This document shows, piece by piece, positions 22,341 to 32,096 of a stretch of 64,000 bases of DNA. This DNA is from Acanthopagrus latus (Eukaryota > Chordata > Actinopteri > Spariformes > Sparidae), in assembly GCF_904848185.1 (NCBI RefSeq), contig NC_051048.1, forward strand, positions 9,047,426 to 9,111,425, read 5' to 3'. How positions within the stretch are numbered: position 1 is the stretch's first letter; each line of letters starts with the position of its first letter. The notes under the pieces are model-generated. The model was not told the DNA's origin. It did not search any database and worked only from the letters and a program-made list of their open reading frames with translations. The position numbers were made by a program, and so were the translations under genes.

Positions 22341-23679
22341 TGACTTAGCCTTCTATCTAGTTCTACCCATCCCATCTCAAAAGCTGTCGCTCAAAGCGCC
22401 CACCTTAATTATGCCGGAATTTAAGATGACTAGGCTGCTGGGAGTGAGAATGGGCTGAACCGTTAAGACAAAAACCTTTTTCTTTTGAACTAGCTGCATG
22501 TTAATTTCTGCTGTAATGGTGGTCAGTTTTATATGTGGGACTTATGGGGATTGGCTCGTGTCACCCATTTGAGAAACTACACTTTTTGGCACTTCTTGCA
22601 TCATCCTTTAGTCCCCGAGGGTTAAAATGTTTGTATCGTCAGTGTTTGAGCATGTTTGCATGCTGACGCTAGCAATTTAGCTCTCGCTACTGCTTGTTAA
22701 CTGGGAAGCAATAGCTCGGTATACTGAGCGCTCGACCAGAATCAGATGAGTTATTCCAGGAGCCCGCTATATAAATATTAAGTATGTGTTGACATTTTTG
22801 TCTCAGTGTTACAAAATTCATTATGATCCATAGCGGCGAGTAGCCCACAAGGCAATGAGAGCTTTCCTTACACAACATCTATTACAATTTAGGTCCTCCT
22901 CCTCCGCCTTCTCCCTCTCTTCCTCATCTAAACTTGTTTTATATTTATGATGCTGATGATGACTTTTAGTGGTAATCTTTTAGACTTCCCACAGTTTATG
23001 ACTATGTATTTTGCTGATGTAGGTGTCTGACAATTTATGACGGGGCACAAACGAGTCGTGATAACGGCGGCCGCACACTGAGTTGATGCGCCCAAAAATC
23101 TTTATTAAGCTCGGCTGCAACTTCTTCGTCAGGTGCTGTGAGGCCAATGCAGATGGCAGCGGTGGAGTTGCACGGCTGTGAACGGTGATAAGGAAATGAT
23201 AGAGCTACTTAATACAGTATGTGTTCATCCACAACAAATGCAAAGAGATTTTGTGATAATTAGCTGCTAAACAGTTGAAGAAAATGCAGCTTGAGTTCAT
23301 TTTCAAAAGGCCTCTGCCGAGACGGGCAACATCTTTTGTTACTGAGCATCTGCTCAACTGACCAGTGTGATGGCTTCGGTTCTACACCTAACCTCTTGAT
23401 CAGCCTGCAACCCAAATGCTAGCCTTAGGCAAAGCTCAGTGATGTCCAATGTTTTATTAAGATGGCTGCCAACGCACAGACCCAGAATCGAAATGCCCGA
23501 GATTGAAGATAGCAGAAAACCATTGTGTTCACAGAGCACAAAAAAAGAAAGTCGAGATGTACAAAAGCAACTCAAAGGTCTTCAATTTTCTCCACCCTTC
23601 ATCCGGAAAGAGTAAAGCAAAACAAAAAACAAAAAAAAAGATAGAAAGAAAAAAGAAGGAAAAACTGAAACCAGGGATC
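22341..23679. other. Gene-free interval
   Basis: Contains a CTC/TCC-rich pyrimidine stretch (22893-22930) and a locally CpG-rich patch with a NotI recognition sequence GCGGCCGC at 23067-23074. A-rich sequence lies at 23617-23665. No frame or repeat boundary could be supported. Confidence 0.3.
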
Positions 23680-24336
23680 ATGATTTGCATCTTAATTCGG
23701 TTCCCATTTAGCTGTGAAATAGTGAGCCAAATCAGCCTTTATCCTAATTGGTAAATGACAAATTAGACTTTGCCAATACTTAATTGAAATGCTGGGCTAA
23801 ATGCACCCACGCTGTTGCTGTCATGCTGTTGCGAGAGTAATTACCAAACTAGTCCGCAAATGTACAGAGGGGGTAAGAATTATCATTTGTCTTCATTGCA
23901 TGGTGTTGTGGGGATGTTGCTCTCGGGGTCATAATAATTCATACTGGCCTATCCATGTGGTTAAAAGCGTGGATTGTAACACATACATACACTGAAAACA
24001 ATTGAATTTTTTTAAAACCAAAATATCATATTCTTCTTTGTGGTCAAACTGTAGTTAGAGTTGCGTCAGTCGGATGGTGTGCCAGGTCTCGACCCATCTT
24101 GTTGACAATGCCGGTGTGGTCTAATTTCATCACCTCAGTAAATAATATATTGACTTTGGAGTATTGCAATTGGCCTGAAATACCTACTTGAGCCTGACCT
24201 CGGCCTGACGGCTGACAAAAGAAATCAGCCTGAAGCCGATATTTTGACATCAAAACCCTTCTTTTTTTTTCCTGTCTTAAGACGCACATAACAACACTGT
24301 TCATGCTGCTATATCTTTGTAGCATAATAATAACTA
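23680..24336. other. CNE-like block
   Basis: Unique sequence with TAATTGGTAAATGACAAATTAG, TACTTAATTGAAATGCTGGG and GAGTAATTACCAAACTAG-type phrases, typical of conserved homeodomain-rich elements. No coding frame with domain content. Confidence 0.35.
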
Positions 24337-24350
24337 CCCCCCCCCCCCCC
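24337..24350. repeat. C14 homopolymer
   Basis: Fourteen C bases (G14 on the minus strand) followed by GCC and a T10 run. Confidence 0.95.
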
Positions 24351-25013
24351 GCCTTTTTTTTTTCATTCTTCCACCTCCCACCTCAACACACACATTCGCA
24401 CCCATTTGTCCATTTCATTCCCCCAACGTATGAATATACCTTTAAGGTCTGTGACATTGTTCCAAAGTTCCAAATTAAATTGAAATAGTCTCGGGCGCTC
24501 ATAGATTATAGATGGCCTGAACTTTAAAAAAAAGCATTTGTCTTTTATTTCTCTTTGTACTTCCTAGAACATATAATAAATCTCGCGCTGATAAAACTTG
24601 GCATACTAATCTTGGTCTATTTCCATCTTCCACTTGAGAACTAAAGGGATTTTGAGCCACAGATAATGTTCCCTTCTATCTCCCCTGTTCATCCCTAACC
24701 TTTTGTGTTTCTCAGGGGGAGCTATTGTCTGGAATATGCGCAGGCCATTTAAGGACAAAAGCAGCAGCCTCTACGTGCAGCCCGTGCAGTGTTTAAGCTT
24801 GGGGAAAATGCTACAAAGTGTTTTGCACAGTATGGTGAACATATTGATTGTTTTAGCTGTTTCACTGTTTCTTGCTGTCGTCTTTTTCCCTACTTTGAGG
24901 TACTGTATGTAAGGCTTCTGTTAAGGCATTTTGTTATCGTTGAAGGCTTCAAACCCGGTGTTGTTTGGCTATACATCTTAATGTGCATATCCACTCGAAC
25001 TCTCACACAACTT
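24351..25013. other. Gene-free interval with an isolated acceptor-like site
   Basis: A pyrimidine-rich stretch ending TTTCTCAG at 24708-24715 is followed by about 65 codons without a stop (24716-24911), but no good donor and no recognised protein. Treated as a weak exon-like coincidence. Confidence 0.2.
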
Positions 25014-25930
25014 GTTAAATGCTGACGCTTTGGGATCGCAGGTTGGGTCGCGCCACCGCCCCAAAGCGCTGACTCAAAAATAAATAATTGGACCCTAAAA
25101 AGATAATCAATCCAACACAACAGAATGGTACCATACACATTTAATTAAAATCTTTCATACTTTACTCTTTAAAGGTCCCGTTAGTAAAATACTCACATTC
25201 CCAACTCATTAAATACTGACACCTTGGGATTGCAGGTTGGCCACCATCCCAAAGTGTTGAGCTGGAATTCAGACCACAAAGTCCACTGATGCCCTAATAT
25301 GCCCACTGTATATATTGACAAATGTATACCTCCAAATCAATAAAATTGGTTGCAGAAAATAAAAGGAATTGCACCTCCAAGAGCAGGCTACACACAAAAG
25401 ACGACCAAGGACAACTTTTAAACGAAGGTCCTGCTTCTCACTGGGGAGACAGCCAGTTGTGCTTTAGGATATCCAAAGCTGACAGTACGTGCATTTAAAA
25501 GATTTCTACAATAATCTATCCAGCACAACACAGTCTTATCATACATGTTTAATAAAAAGCTTCCAGACTCGATTCTTCAAATTATTTGAAGTCCTGAGAA
25601 AGAAATTGGACCTGGTGCAGGTGTGTCCTTGGCTTCTTTTCTGTATCTGTTACTGTCTTTGTAATTGCAATCGGAATTTATTTTACTTACCTATGCACTG
25701 CTGCCCTAACATGGAATGATATTATAGAGGTTACATGTTGATGTATGTCTTTGAATCTTATAGAAAATAAATACATACAATTGGACCCCAAAAGATGACT
25801 TGGACCTCCAAAAGCAGGCGACGTACAACCGACAACAATGAACATTCCAAAAACAACCTTCAAACATTGCTGCTTCTCACTGGGCTTTGATCCAATCATA
25901 CTTTAGCATGAAGGGTTGGCACTTAAGGTG
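25014..25930. repeat. Imperfect tandem duplication, period about 410-430 bp
   Basis: AATCAATCCAACACAACAGA near 25104 recurs as AATCTATCCAGCACAACACA near 25513. ACCTCCAAGAGCAGGC..GACGACCAAGGACAA (about 25374) recurs as ACCTCCAAAAGCAGGC..CCGACAACAATGAACA (about 25803), both followed by TGCTTCTCACTGGG. A smaller hairpin-forming piece is present at 25016-25068 and 25210-25260. Copies differ by many substitutions. No protein homology. Confidence 0.7.
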
Positions 25931-27534
25931 GTCAAACACCTGCTCTGTCATTAAGTTAACTTCCCATACACCAACATCTGCTGGACAGGGTCAGCCATCG
26001 TTCCCTTTCCCACTGTCAACGAACGTTAACTCTTCCGAAAAGGCTGCAATTTCATACCAATTCCCCCCCGAAATTAAACATAAAAATATGTTGTTTGCAA
26101 TCGCACAACACCTATGAACGCTGTCTGCTCTGACACCCTTATTGGCAGAACAAAAAGGTTTTTGTCGGTGCCTTCCAAAAACCAAACCTGAAATTTTAGT
26201 TTAATTTGCCGAAACAGCTGGTACCGTCCGATGAGCACATCCAGATACAACACTTTGACTTCGTCTGTCTGTGAAATGCATCTGGCGTGCCGGGTGACAA
26301 CATAAACACATTTCCCCGACGAAGAGTCGAGGTCAAAGAAATCTGTGTATTTGGCTTAAAACAACATGGATGACACTCGAGAGTGTGGTGGTTCTAAACA
26401 TCTTAAATGTCAAACAGACTCTTCTGAGCACACTCCTGGCTACGGGCTTCTTATCCGATCCCTGGCACCACTGTTCATTTTCTCCATCCATCTGGGTGAG
26501 GGTCACGAGCAGAGCGGACCATCCCATTACTGTCTGGAACTCATGCAGATTCGTCCTCTACGCGCGGCGGCCAACACATAAATCTACTTAAACACATGTC
26601 CAAAACATCATCAGCAGCACATCCAAATGCTCATGTTCACTCGTCTCATTTCAGTCGCACAATCAAGCCGGGGCCATCTGATGTTATCCCAGCCCCCCCG
26701 TGGAGTATGGACACACCAAAAGGTTTTGCCTCTTCATTTTCCTCCCAGCGCTGCTGCAGGTGTTTCTGTTGGAGTGCCAACGAGCCGGCCCACTTGGCCA
26801 CTGCAGGATGAGGAGGCCCAACAAATGCACACGGCGAAATTATCCTCTTTCATTAATGCCTCCATGTTATTTCAATTTCCCCCACTAAAGAGGTTATATA
26901 GGAATAATTATTGGGGCAAATAGTCCTGCCGATCTACGAGGAAATAATTGGCTTTTAGCTGCGGAGGAGAGATTTCCTTGGCTGCCTGAACACAGACACG
27001 GCTCTGGAGTTGCTTGGCATGCTTTCAGCATTAGCAGGGGACCGGCAGTGTGCAGAGGCCCCAATGACAGGGAGAAATAATTGTGAACGGAAGCGGTGTT
27101 CAAGCCAAGAAGCCAATTTGTAAATGTCTCTCGGTTGCTGCTGCTGTTTGTGTGCTTGTGTGCGCACTCTCACCAGTGTGTCTGTTTACGTCTGAGTGCA
27201 TGCCGCGTGGCTCCGCGTTGCGTTGTGTTTGTGTCCGTGTGGGTGTTTTTTTTATTAGTGACCGCTGTTCAGGCAGATGCTGCGATGACTCCCCACTTGT
27301 CGCCCCTCTCTGTGACCTTCAGTTGCTGAGCATGAATTTTTCTACAGCATGCACACTCGAGATACCATGCTGGATGTGAACACGGCAAACTGGGGGGAAA
27401 AAAAGAAGCTTTTTAACGAAGAAAGTCTAATGACATGGTGAAATCCTGTGTGGGTGGTGGCTATTTTCTTCTCCAGGCTATGTAATGCATACCAATTATC
27501 ACGAAGCCTGTATTTTAGATCAAGAATAAACAGT
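25931..27534. other. CNE-like block
   Basis: 26800-27080 is the clearest part (CTTTCATTAATGCCTCCATG, GGAATAATTATTGGGGCAAA, AGGAAATAATTGGC, GAGAAATAATTGTG). 25931-26350 and 26580-26800 are unique and GC-moderate. Open frames at 26596-26923 and 27083-27379 shift between frames and have no domains. Confidence 0.4.
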
Positions 27535-27588
27535 CCTGATGTTCAAGTAGGTTGCCAGTAAATCCTGACAACCTACTTGAACGTCAGG
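27535..27588. other. Near-perfect 20-bp stem-loop
   Basis: CCTGATGTTCAAGTAGGTTG (27535-27554) pairs with CAACCTACTTGAACGTCAGG (27569-27588) with a single T-G (G-U wobble) position, around a 14-nt loop. Pairing does not extend outward, so it is shorter than a typical pre-miRNA. It could be a fold-back repeat remnant or a structured RNA or DNA element. Confidence 0.8.
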
Positions 27589-28283
27589 TCAGGGAGGCTA
27601 TTAGAGTATACTGGGGGACGCCCATTCCCATGTACAAAAATGCTCAAAATGGCCCTCCAACCCCACCCCCATTATTTTGATATGAAAATAAATAAATAAA
27701 TACATGTGAAAAATTGCCATTATTATTACTACTGGTCCAAGCATTATTGTTATTTGTCCCAAGTGGTGTTGCCATACCCCAGCAGAAGCCTCTGCCTGCC
27801 TGACAGGCTTACGATCTATGTCAGAAACTCAATTTGTTACTTTCACATGTACTAAAAAGTGACAAAACTATAATGTTATGTAAGTGTTACATAAGCTATA
27901 ACACTGTCGATTTCAAATTGTTCCAATAAAGTCCTGTGAAAACGATATTAACAGTATATATGAAAGTCTATCATGTCATGATGTTGTAATTCCTGTGACA
28001 CATTAGCTAGGATACATTGTGAGCATTGATCGGATTTTCACCTTTTTATTTTTTCCCCCACAATTAGGTCTGGATTGAATGGATTATTAAAATTGAGTTA
28101 ATTGTATGTAAATGGTTAGTCTTGTATTCAAAAGTATAGCTAACTATGTTTAGAAAATATTTAAAATACATATATACATATCAAAAACATTTTAGAACTG
28201 AGAGATAATTGTGTTTTTAAAATACGTAAAAAATATATGTTAAATTTTAATGTTGGAGCCTGATGTTGTTTTCTCCTTTATCT
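27589..28283. other. AT-rich gene-free interval
   Basis: Contains an AAATA-type run (27684-27702) and many TATATA/AATACATAT patches at 28150-28250. A paired bZIP-type motif is annotated separately. No coding potential. Confidence 0.35.
27876..27894. promoter_or_regulatory. Inverted pair of NFIL3/PAR-bZIP-type sites
   Basis: TTATGTAA (27876-27883) and its exact reverse complement TTACATAA (27887-27894) are separated by GTG. TTATGTAA is the known core for NFIL3 and PAR-bZIP (HLF/TEF/DBP) factors. Two adjacent full sites in AT-rich DNA could still be chance. Confidence 0.4.
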
Positions 28284-28297
28284 GCGCCACCTAGTGG
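28284..28297 (-). promoter_or_regulatory. CTCF-type motif, minus orientation
   Basis: GCGCCACCTAGTGG on plus is CCACTAGGTGGCGC on minus, matching the CTCF core CCASYAGRKGGCRS at all 14 positions. It lies about 125 bp from the MITE at 28.42 kb, so it could have been carried in by repeat sequence. It faces the plus-oriented motif at 13.24 kb. Confidence 0.65.
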
Positions 28298-28421
28298 CAA
28301 GGAGGCCCAGCCGACAACCCGCCCAGCAGATTTGATCCCTCCAATGTCGCAGCTATGAAAAAAGTACTGAATGGGCTGTCGTATTTTGGGCTACAGCCTC
28401 AAAATCACACTGCCAAAGTTT

Positions 28422-28789
28422 TAGGCTGTACACAATATATGTCTCTTCATGAACGCTGAGTGACACAATCAGATGTCCCAATATTTCTGACTGAGTGCCT
28501 CAATATCGATATTGCAACGGTACTATAGGGATGACTGCTTGCACTTTCACAAATTACTTTTTTTGAGAAACAACCATCAGTACTGTGTATATAATGACAA
28601 AGAGGGTCAAGGCAAGTACTAGAGGACGTAGAAAAGTTTGGTAAGTTCAGAAAATGGTATCGCTTTACTGTGATGCCGCCTTCAAAACCAGGAAAAGACG
28701 ACACTTGTGCCAGACCACGAAATCCAAAATCTGAGACAATGTAGTCTTATATCACAAAAACAATAATACTGACATACTGCCCAGCCCTA
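28422..28789 (-). mobile_element. MITE with GGGCTGGGCAATAT-type ends
   Basis: The right end, complemented, reads TAGGGCTGGGCAGTATGTCA. The left end reads TAGGCTGTACACAATATATG, an imperfect terminal inverted repeat. The interior has CAATATCGATATTGCAACGG and, on the complement, GTCGTCTTTTCCTGGTTTTG, phrases I recall from an abundant fish DNA-transposon-derived repeat. About 370 bp, with no transposase. No convincing target-site duplication. Confidence 0.65.
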
Positions 28790-29236
28790 CAATACTGATT
28801 AGTAACAGATATATTTAACAATTCTATTCACTTTCTGGCCGAAGGCAGTCACCAAACCTTAACAGTCTGTTAAGGCTTTCAAAATGTTCACCCCTAACAA
28901 ATTGAGGGTGTCTAGTATGAGCTTACTCCCCTAAAAGCCCTCTTTTAGTCAAACTCATCCCTCTCTCTCTCCCTCTGCATGCCTCAGGGCTAGCCTTGCC
29001 AGATTCCGAGGTGTCACCTGGTATGGCAGACGGTGTCCCCCCTGTCCCCACACCTGTCACTCCTGCCACTTTGTCCTCTCACACCGTGGTCATCAGCGCT
29101 ATCGGGGGGGGGCTCTTTTTATGACAAGAAGCCCACACCGAGGCCCGGGAACCTGCTCGCCGAGCGATCAAACACATTGATATCACCTCCCCGGGTACAT
29201 TGAGTCCCTTTTAAAAACAAAGAAAGACAGGCACAT
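28790..29236. other. Gene-free interval with an exon-like segment
   Basis: 28968-28987 is an excellent acceptor-like sequence (CTCTCTCTCCCTCTGCATGC then CTCAG). From 28988, one frame stays open for about 45 codons to a TGA at 29122-29124, rich in Pro/Thr/Val. No homology is recognised and there is no upstream partner exon, so it is not called a gene. Confidence 0.25.
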
Positions 29237-29253
29237 GGGGGGGGGGGGGGGGG
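29237..29253. repeat. G17 homopolymer
   Basis: Seventeen consecutive G bases. A second G9 run lies at 29104-29112. Both are prone to G-quadruplex formation and sequencing error. Confidence 0.95.
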
Positions 29254-31370
29254 TCTTTTTCATCTAGTTGCGCTTGAAAGTCAGTGACTTCTCACTGTGG
29301 TGGCTCAACAGAGTGGAGTCGCTGGTAGTATCTGCTAAAAATAAGGCAGATTTTTTTTTTTTGTGGAAGGGGATGGGGGAGATTGCGGTGAGGGAGCGCG
29401 TGTGTGTGTATGTGTATGTGTGGTGGGGGGGCTCAGGCTTGGGAGAAAAATGAATATGTATGTGCATATTTATCCGGAAAATGATTACTTGCTGGAGCAT
29501 TCATTAATCGTTTTTTCATAATTCATTCTGTGCATATTCTCCCATTTTTTTTTCTTTTTTTTTATTGAATTTAAACAAACCCATTAACGGGGATTAACTT
29601 CCCTGAATAAGACTTTGGTTCTCTTCCCAATTGCTTCCAAAAAGGGGCCCCTTGTTCCGTCAAGTGGAATTACTCGCGAGCGTCTGCAATCTCCTCGGAA
29701 AAAGAATTATAGAACACAAGGGTGTGCTACGTCGTCCCTCCCTCCCGTTTTTGCCACTCTCCCTCAAGTCAATTTCTAATCACTTTTCAAAGGATATATC
29801 CTGTAATTGTTCCAATTCTTTTTTTTTTTTATGTAGCAGATGGATGTGTGGAAAACATCTCCCGCGGTAATGACGGACGTTATTGCATGTTGTTTTTAAT
29901 AACTGGTAATTTGTGTTTGACCATCATCACCATCTCTCCCATGGTTGTTGTCAAGTTATTTTCCCTGGCCTTTGTTCCTGCTTATTACATGGCACTAATT
30001 ATAGCCTGAAGAGAATTGCTTTTCCAGACCCTGACCTCTTCCTTCGACTCGAGGCCGTGCGGGGGATAGAAGAAAAAAAAAAAAGACAGAAGTAAAAAAA
30101 ATAAAAAAATAAAACAGGGCTAGAAATGAGGAGGAAATAGCTGAAGGAGGGTAAAGGGAGCTTTGTAGCTGATTAACCATAAGGCATACATTAATGATAA
30201 TTGGATGAGAGGATGTGAGTGGAGCTGAGAGCGAGAAATGCACTGCCCTTTTTTTTTTTTTCTTTTTGCCCAAGATTCCGTTCATCACTGCTGTTTTTCC
30301 TCTCTCTTCCTCTGAAGAATTAACAGGGAGCCTGCAAAAAGGGTGCCATCGAGTCTGGGCGGAGGATGTGTCTACCTTCGGGGCGGCACAGCAACAGAAA
30401 AGACTGCATTGTATCCCACTGTGTAATGCTGCCCCAGATCTGTAATTACAGCGTATACTGCTTATTACAGTGGATGGGTCAATTCATTTGCATTTTTACA
30501 GTTGAATTCAGAGGACGTTCTTTGGTTGGATAAGAATGTGCATCTGTTATTGTTTTCTCCTTACTTGAATTATACGCATTCCGTGGAATTCAGACCACAT
30601 TACCCATGCTCGACTAATTCGACGAATGAGGAAAGGTAAAGGGGAAAAAAAAAAAAAAATCTGGAAGAATAATCCTTCCACTCTAATACTTTTAGGGCGC
30701 TATGTGTATTTCTCCAAATTGCTGCATGTTTCACCTGAGAATTCGCCGGATGTCTGAATTGGAATTGCCACCTGAGGAGGCAACGCGTCGCCCGAGGGGG
30801 GGTAAACCTGGCCGCCGGCATTATTGTTCAGGGTGATGAGTCTCCCGAGCAGGTGCGCCTCTCGTCGCAAAGCTCAAATGAGTGCACCAATAAAGCAGCT
30901 CTGCAAACAGAACCCCGCTCAGGTGCCCGGCTCGTTTGTTGCGGAGGTATGCTCGCGGCAAATGTGCGCATGCATGCATAAATGCGGCGCGCTCGCCGAA
31001 CATGCAGACATGGCTTCAGCCTCAAAGCCCTTTTACCGATTGTGTACCAGATGAGATTTACTTGCCCTGTTGGCACAGCTTGAGAACAACATGTAAACGA
31101 CGCCAGCCAAGCCAATTAGCTTTGATTCAGACATGAGAGAGGAGGCCAAATATCAGACTGGATGCATGACAGTTTTCCAACATGAGTGCATCGAATGTCG
31201 TCCAAGCAAAACAAGACAAAATATTAAAGATTGAACTGGTTAGAGGAAACAATGTAAGAAGGAGAGGGAGAGACTGAGATCTCGTATCAGTGCAAGGAAG
31301 GGTCTCCTGTGCACCCACTCCTTCGTCGCTCACCTCTCTCCCCACTCTCTCCGTTTCCCCCCGGAGCCTT
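29254..31370. other. Strong CNE-like block
   Basis: 29440-30060 is densely CNE-like (GAGCATTCATTAATCG, TTATAATTCATTCTG-type AT cores, CCATTAACGGGGATTAAC, GGCACTAATTATAGCC). 30170-30600 includes TTAATGATAATTGG, TCTGTAATTACAGCG and an octamer ATTTGCAT at 30486-30493. 30700-31130 is GC-richer. Interruptions are A- or T-runs near 29819-29830, 30072-30084, 30249-30264 and 30644-30659. No credible exons. Candidate enhancer cluster by texture. Confidence 0.45.
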
Positions 31371-31734
31371 TTCGCTGAAAAAAAAAAAAAATGTCAAATG
31401 ATCACGCTTCTGTGAGCACCATCTGGCAGCTCGCGCACTTATAGCACCCATCACACATCTCTCACTTTCCTGCCAACCTACTACACTACAGCAGTGCAGT
31501 TAACCCTTTGTTCTGCAGGATGGGAGTCAACAGGAGCCTCTCCCGGCACATCCTCCCTTTATTTGATGGCGAGAGCGCCGCAACCTTAGGCCACCACCAA
31601 GGCCAGCGTGCAACAGAAATAGGAAGCATCTAAATGGAAATGCTGTGTATGTACATAATTCTAGGAATGCTGCGGTAGTTAAGACAGGAAGGATGCTGGT
31701 TTAGATGTGACATCTACAGAAGGATGTATTCTAC
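31371..31734. other. Gene-free unique interval
   Basis: An A14 run at 31379-31391 is followed by unique sequence. 31420-31480 and 31500-31640 look mildly constrained. Nothing else is recognisable. Confidence 0.3.
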
Positions 31735-32096
31735 TAAAGGTGTGGTATGTAAGATTTTTAGACACAAACAAAAATATGTCATCAAAGTTATCAACGGTAT
31801 AACAGTTTTGACATTGTAAACACATCTATGCATTGTGTAGCAGAGATATCTACTGAAATTAGCATGGTAACAAGCTAGTCCTGGCCTTTCCCGGGTCCAA
31901 AGCACCTGTATTAGCTGTGTAAACACAAACACAGCCCCTGGTGTTCATTCGCCCAGTCTGGACTAATAGCTGCACAGTTATATGAGCCAACTAGCTAGCA
32001 GTAGTGACAGTTAGCAGTTATTTAGGTGATATTTTGCCCCGTTTGTTTTGAGTAGAAATTTTGACAGACGTCCAGTTCTTACATATTGCACCTTTA
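31735..32096. mobile_element. MITE with TAAAGGTG..TATGTAAGA inverted ends
   Basis: The left end TAAAGGTGTGGTATGTAAGA (31735-31754) is the inverted partner of the right end TTCTTACATATTGCACCTTT (32076-32095), 16-17 of 20 positions matching. Length 362 bp, no coding capacity. A right end with 20 of 21 identity recurs at 46464-46484, confirming an interspersed family. Superfamily not determined because no clean target-site duplication is visible. Confidence 0.8.

Noticed and set aside
23067..23074. NotI site and small CpG patch as a CpG island
   Set aside because: The CpG-rich stretch is only a few dozen bases long.
31416..31430. CACCATCTGGCAG as a CTCF or REST site
   Set aside because: Only about 11 of 14 for CTCF, and the REST right half is missing.
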